From an uncultured Bacteroidota bacterium (GTDB lineage: Bacteria; Bacteroidota; Bacteroidia; Flavobacteriales; UA16), in assembly GCA_902535565.1 (NCBI GenBank), contig CACAUH010000056.1, positions 1-9,135 on the forward strand: a DNA stretch of 9,135 bases, given 5' to 3'. A program made the position numbers and the translations under genes. Below the pieces are notes generated by a model. That model was not told where the DNA came from. It worked only from the letters and a program-made list of their open reading frames with translations, and did no database searches. Shown here piece after piece: positions 7,433 through 9,135 of the stretch (the first letter of the stretch is position 1; every line of letters begins with the position of its first letter).

Positions 7433-7442
7433 CGCAAAGGTA
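7433..7442 (-). promoter_or_regulatory. Candidate -7 promoter box for the tatA operon
   Basis: On the minus strand TACCTTTGCG matches the Bacteroidota -7 consensus TAnnTTTG exactly, ending 4 nt before the tatA ATG. If used, the transcript would be leaderless or nearly so. No TTTG is found at the expected -33 distance; that place is taken by the arm of a palindrome (7450-7468). A similar TACCTTGCGC lies before panB (5500-5509), with one T missing. Confidence 0.4.
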
Positions 7443-7449
7443 GCCGCGT

Positions 7450-7468
7450 CCAAGGGGAATCCCCTTGG
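7450..7468. repeat. Perfect 9+1+9 palindrome before tatA
   Basis: CCAAGGGGAATCCCCTTGG is a perfect inverted repeat with 9-nt arms around a single base. It lies just upstream of the TACCTTTGCG box. If transcription starts near the tatA ATG it is a DNA element in the place of an operator over the -33 region; if a longer transcript passes through, it forms an 8-bp RNA stem with a three-base loop. It has no T-run on either side, so it is not a normal terminator. Confidence 0.6.
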
Positions 7469-7495
7469 GTGGGGAACGGGCCACAGCCCGGCAGC

Positions 7496-7520
7496 AAAAA
7501 GCCCCGCCAATTGGCGGGGC
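7496..7520 (-). terminator. Rho-independent terminator for the modular secreted-protein gene
   Basis: On the minus strand the perfect 20-nt palindrome GCCCCGCCAATTGGCGGGGC (7501-7520) forms a GC-rich stem of eight or more pairs and is directly followed by TTTTT (7496-7500). It lies 96 nt after the stop of the gene ending at 7617 and should end that transcript before tatA. There is no T-run on the plus-strand side, so it acts in one direction. Confidence 0.85.
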
Positions 7521-7616
7521 CTTCTGAATAAATGATGCCCGTTCGGATGGGGTTATAGACCCTTGTTCGGCCTGCGGCCTCCAAAGTGTCAAAGTGTTAA
7601 CCCTCGCGCGCTACGT
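7521..7616. other. 3' spacer of the modular protein gene
   Basis: The 96 nt between the stop codon and the terminator hold a tandem 8-nt duplication (CAAAGTGT at 7582-7589 and 7590-7597), a short GGCC-GCA-GGCC hairpin (7570-7580) and a GGGT-CTATA-ACCC hairpin (about 7552-7564). I recognise no gene, tRNA or named RNA. A further small hairpin, CGGGC-CACA-GCCCG, lies on the other side of the terminator at 7477-7490. Confidence 0.4.
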
Positions 7617-9135
7617 TCAGTCGGCATCCCTGAGACAGCGCACAGAAAACCCGTTATGTGGATTGTCGCTGTACCGGTTGATGCCTAGATCATTGGCGTC
7701 CAAGTCACGGGCCCAAGCATTGCCGCCACTGGGCGAAGAACTCCACCAGTAGCCGCTGGATCCGGCATAGGCGAAGTCGCCCCAGGATAAGCGGAGGCCG
7801 CCTGGAAGGGCCGAAAACCCAAAGTTATCTGTGCCGTTGCCATCACTGTTCCAACCCGTCGTCGATTTCAAGGCTGTTCCCTCCGTTCCGTTGAAGCCTT
7901 GCGAACTGATGTAGTTCTCAAGGGTCGTCCACTCTCCATCTGTAGGAACATGCCAACCGCTCGGACACAAGCCGCGCGTATCGTCTACAGCATACCAGTT
8001 GTAAAGGCGGCCATAAATGGCCACGTTGCTTCCGGCGTTGATGTAATCACAGCGGGCACCCGTGCTCAACCCCGCCCAATCGCCATTGCCGTCGTAATTC
8101 GGTATCGCTGATCCATCGGCGTACACCTTTGTGCGCAGATTTTCTGCAAACCAGCATTGGTCGCCGATTTCCATCACAGAATAAGTGTACCCGCCCATCT
8201 CCACTTCTGAGCAGCTCGAAGCCAACGTTTCGCAGCTTCCGTCGTCCGTGTTCGCCGTCGCATCATACTCCACATAAGCCGGATCCGTGCAACCATTCAC
8301 CACTGCAGTGGCGCAGCTGCCATCGTCGGCCTCGGCCGCTGAGTTGTATTCGAGGTAAGCCGAGTCTGTACAACCCAATAGCGTAGCGCAGCTGCCGTCG
8401 TCGGTGTTGGCAGAAGCGTTGTATTCGCTGTAGGCCGGGTCTGTGCAACCCTGCACCCCGTTATAGTTGGCATCATCACATCGTTCATGCGAGACGACGA
8501 CTTGAAGGGTCACGCGGTTTGTGTTGCCACATCCGTCGCAGCGCCCCTCGCATCCCGCCTCGTCCGTCACGTATACTGACCAGTGTCCTTGGGGCACTGC
8601 GCCGAGGCTGGCGGCGAGTGAGAAATTGTGTGTGCCGGTGGTGTGTGGGGTGGCTCCGCTGAAGTGGGCTGCTTTGGTGCCATATCCACCCGAGAAGGTC
8701 AGATTGACTTCGCCATCTGAAACGTCCGGGCTGCTCGCTTTGCTGGACAGCGTCAGGCCAGTGAAGACAAGCGGTGCATCGAGGCCATCGCAGTCGAAAG
8801 CGCAGTCTTCCTGGGGCAGCAGGTTGTAGTTGATGGCTGTGTTATCAGAGCAGAGGTCATCGCAGTCAAGGATGCCGTCACCATCCGTGTCCGTTTGTGT
8901 CACGGTGACGGTGATGGCGGTGGAAGCGGTGTTTCCATCCCCATCGGTCACGGTAAAGGTGACGTTGTTGGTTCCGATGTCGCCGCAACCAAAGGTGCTT
9001 TGTGATAGGCTGTAGCTGGCGATGCCACCGCAACCTGTGGATCCGTTGTCCAAGCTGGCGGCCACGACACTTGCGCTTCCATTGACATTGAGTTGCACGG
9101 ATGTGTTTTGTGCAACTGCCGTCGTGTAGGTGCAG
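7617..9135 (-). CDS. Modular secreted protein with GCTD repeats and C-terminal FISUMP domain (runs off right edge)
   Basis: The frame is open from the right edge to a TGA at 7617 (505 residues visible); the N-terminus is missing and a GTG at 9098 is only an internal codon. Modules in order: a HYR/Ig-like repeat (about 9135-8890; VQLNVNGSAS, then VTFTVTDGDGNTAS); a thrombospondin-3-like calcium motif DTDGDGILDCDDLC (about 8890-8850); a SprB-like segment ending WSVYVTDEAGC (about 8765-8545); three GCTD...DDGSC cysteine repeats (8232-8450); and, from about 8213 to the end, a Fibrobacter-succinogenes major paralogous (FISUMP) domain with GDQCWFAENLRT, YGRLYNWYAV, LCPSGWHVPTDGEW, the ALPGG block and the terminal FSVRCLRD. 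FISUMP domains are common in secreted Bacteroidota and Fibrobacterota proteins; their function is not established. The protein ends with FISUMP, with no type IX sorting domain after it. A surface or adhesive role is inferred. Confidence 0.9.
   Translation of the reverse strand, partial: CTYTTAVAQNTSVQLNVNGSASVVAASLDNGSTGCGGIASYSLSQSTFGCGDIGTNNVTFTVTDGDGNTASTAITVTVTQTDTDGDGILDCDDLCSDNTAINYNLLPQEDCAFDCDGLDAPLVFTGLTLSSKASSPDVSDGEVNLTFSGGYGTKAAHFSGATPHTTGTHNFSLAASLGAVPQGHWSVYVTDEAGCEGRCDGCGNTNRVTLQVVVSHERCDDANYNGVQGCTDPAYSEYNASANTDDGSCATLLGCTDSAYLEYNSAAEADDGSCATAVVNGCTDPAYVEYDATANTDDGSCETLASSCSEVEMGGYTYSVMEIGDQCWFAENLRTKVYADGSAIPNYDGNGDWAGLSTGARCDYINAGSNVAIYGRLYNWYAVDDTRGLCPSGWHVPTDGEWTTLENYISSQGFNGTEGTALKSTTGWNSDGNGTDNFGFSALPGGLRLSWGDFAYAGSSGYWWSSSPSGGNAWARDLDANDLGINRYSDNPHNGFSVRCLRDAD
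8232..8450 (-). repeat. Three tandem GCTD...DDGSC protein repeats
   Basis: Three units of 25-27 residues follow each other, each of the form GCTDxAYxEYxxxAxxDDGSC with a 4-6 residue linker. Units 1 and 3 carry ANTDDGSC, unit 2 AEADDGSC. The two cysteines per unit and the acidic DD suggest a small disulfide-bonded, perhaps calcium-binding, stalk module. At DNA level the copies have diverged by many synonymous changes, so the repeat is not a recent duplication. The gene at the left edge (1-885) holds a related unit at 90-152. Confidence 0.88.

Noticed and set aside
7521..7570. CCCATCCGAACGGG / GTTCGGAT segments that recall 5S rRNA or a tRNA T-arm
   Set aside because: The surrounding arms needed for a 5S or a tRNA cloverleaf are missing on both strands.
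7429..7584. Possible 52-residue N-terminal extension of TatA
   Set aside because: It reads across the terminator hairpin and its T-run; TatA proteins begin directly before the transmembrane helix.
8232..8450. Regularly spaced repeats that might suggest a CRISPR array
   Set aside because: The repeats are in-frame protein modules that differ at many synonymous sites and have no spacers.

Overview
The window looks like chromosomal DNA of a member of the Bacteroidota, most likely a marine, flavobacterial-type lineage. The evidence is protein style: secreted modular proteins with GCTD...DDGSC cysteine repeats, a C-terminal Fibrobacter-succinogenes-type (FISUMP) domain, a SprB-like segment, a Bacteroidota-type PanB ([13 protein letters not shown]), and a TAnnTTTG-like promoter box. 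No rRNA, tRNA, transposase, integrase, phage gene or CRISPR array was found. The taxonomic placement is inference from recognised families, not a search result.

Layout, left to right. (1) 1-885, minus strand: N-terminal 295 residues of a secreted protein with a signal peptide, an unassigned extracellular domain and the start of a GCTD/CGxCGG cysteine-rich stalk; it runs off the left edge. (2) 982-2148, plus strand: a GT4-type glycosyltransferase, the only plus-strand gene. (3) 2127-7428, minus strand: a very compact seven-gene cluster read right to left: tatA-like translocase subunit, CaCA-family Na+/Ca2+ exchanger, AlkB-like 2OG-Fe(II) dioxygenase, panB, RluA-type pseudouridine synthase, trxB and an M15 (VanY-type) lipoprotein peptidase. 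Most junctions overlap or nearly touch (0 nt, 16-nt overlap, 49 nt, 1-nt overlap, 12 nt, 3-nt overlap), so an operon is likely. The last gene overlaps the convergent glycosyltransferase by 22 bp. (4) 7429-7616: a spacer with a strong minus-strand terminator for the gene upstream, a 9+1+9 palindrome and a TACCTTTGCG box just before tatA. (5) 7617-9135, minus strand: C-terminal 505 residues of a large modular secreted protein (HYR/Ig-like, TSP3-like Ca-binding, SprB-like, three GCTD repeats, FISUMP), open at the right edge.

The central cluster mixes housekeeping functions (cofactor A precursor synthesis, thiol redox, RNA modification, alkylation repair) with envelope functions (Tat export, cation exchange, peptidoglycan trimming). 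I see no single pathway that unites them. The two flanking secreted proteins share the GCTD repeat family. I did not find convincing evidence of a new defence, mobile or biosynthetic system. The most useful leads are the palindrome/promoter arrangement before tatA, the non-ATG overlapping starts (alkB-like and M15), the altered NKP motif in the RluA-type enzyme, and the modular architecture of the right-edge protein.
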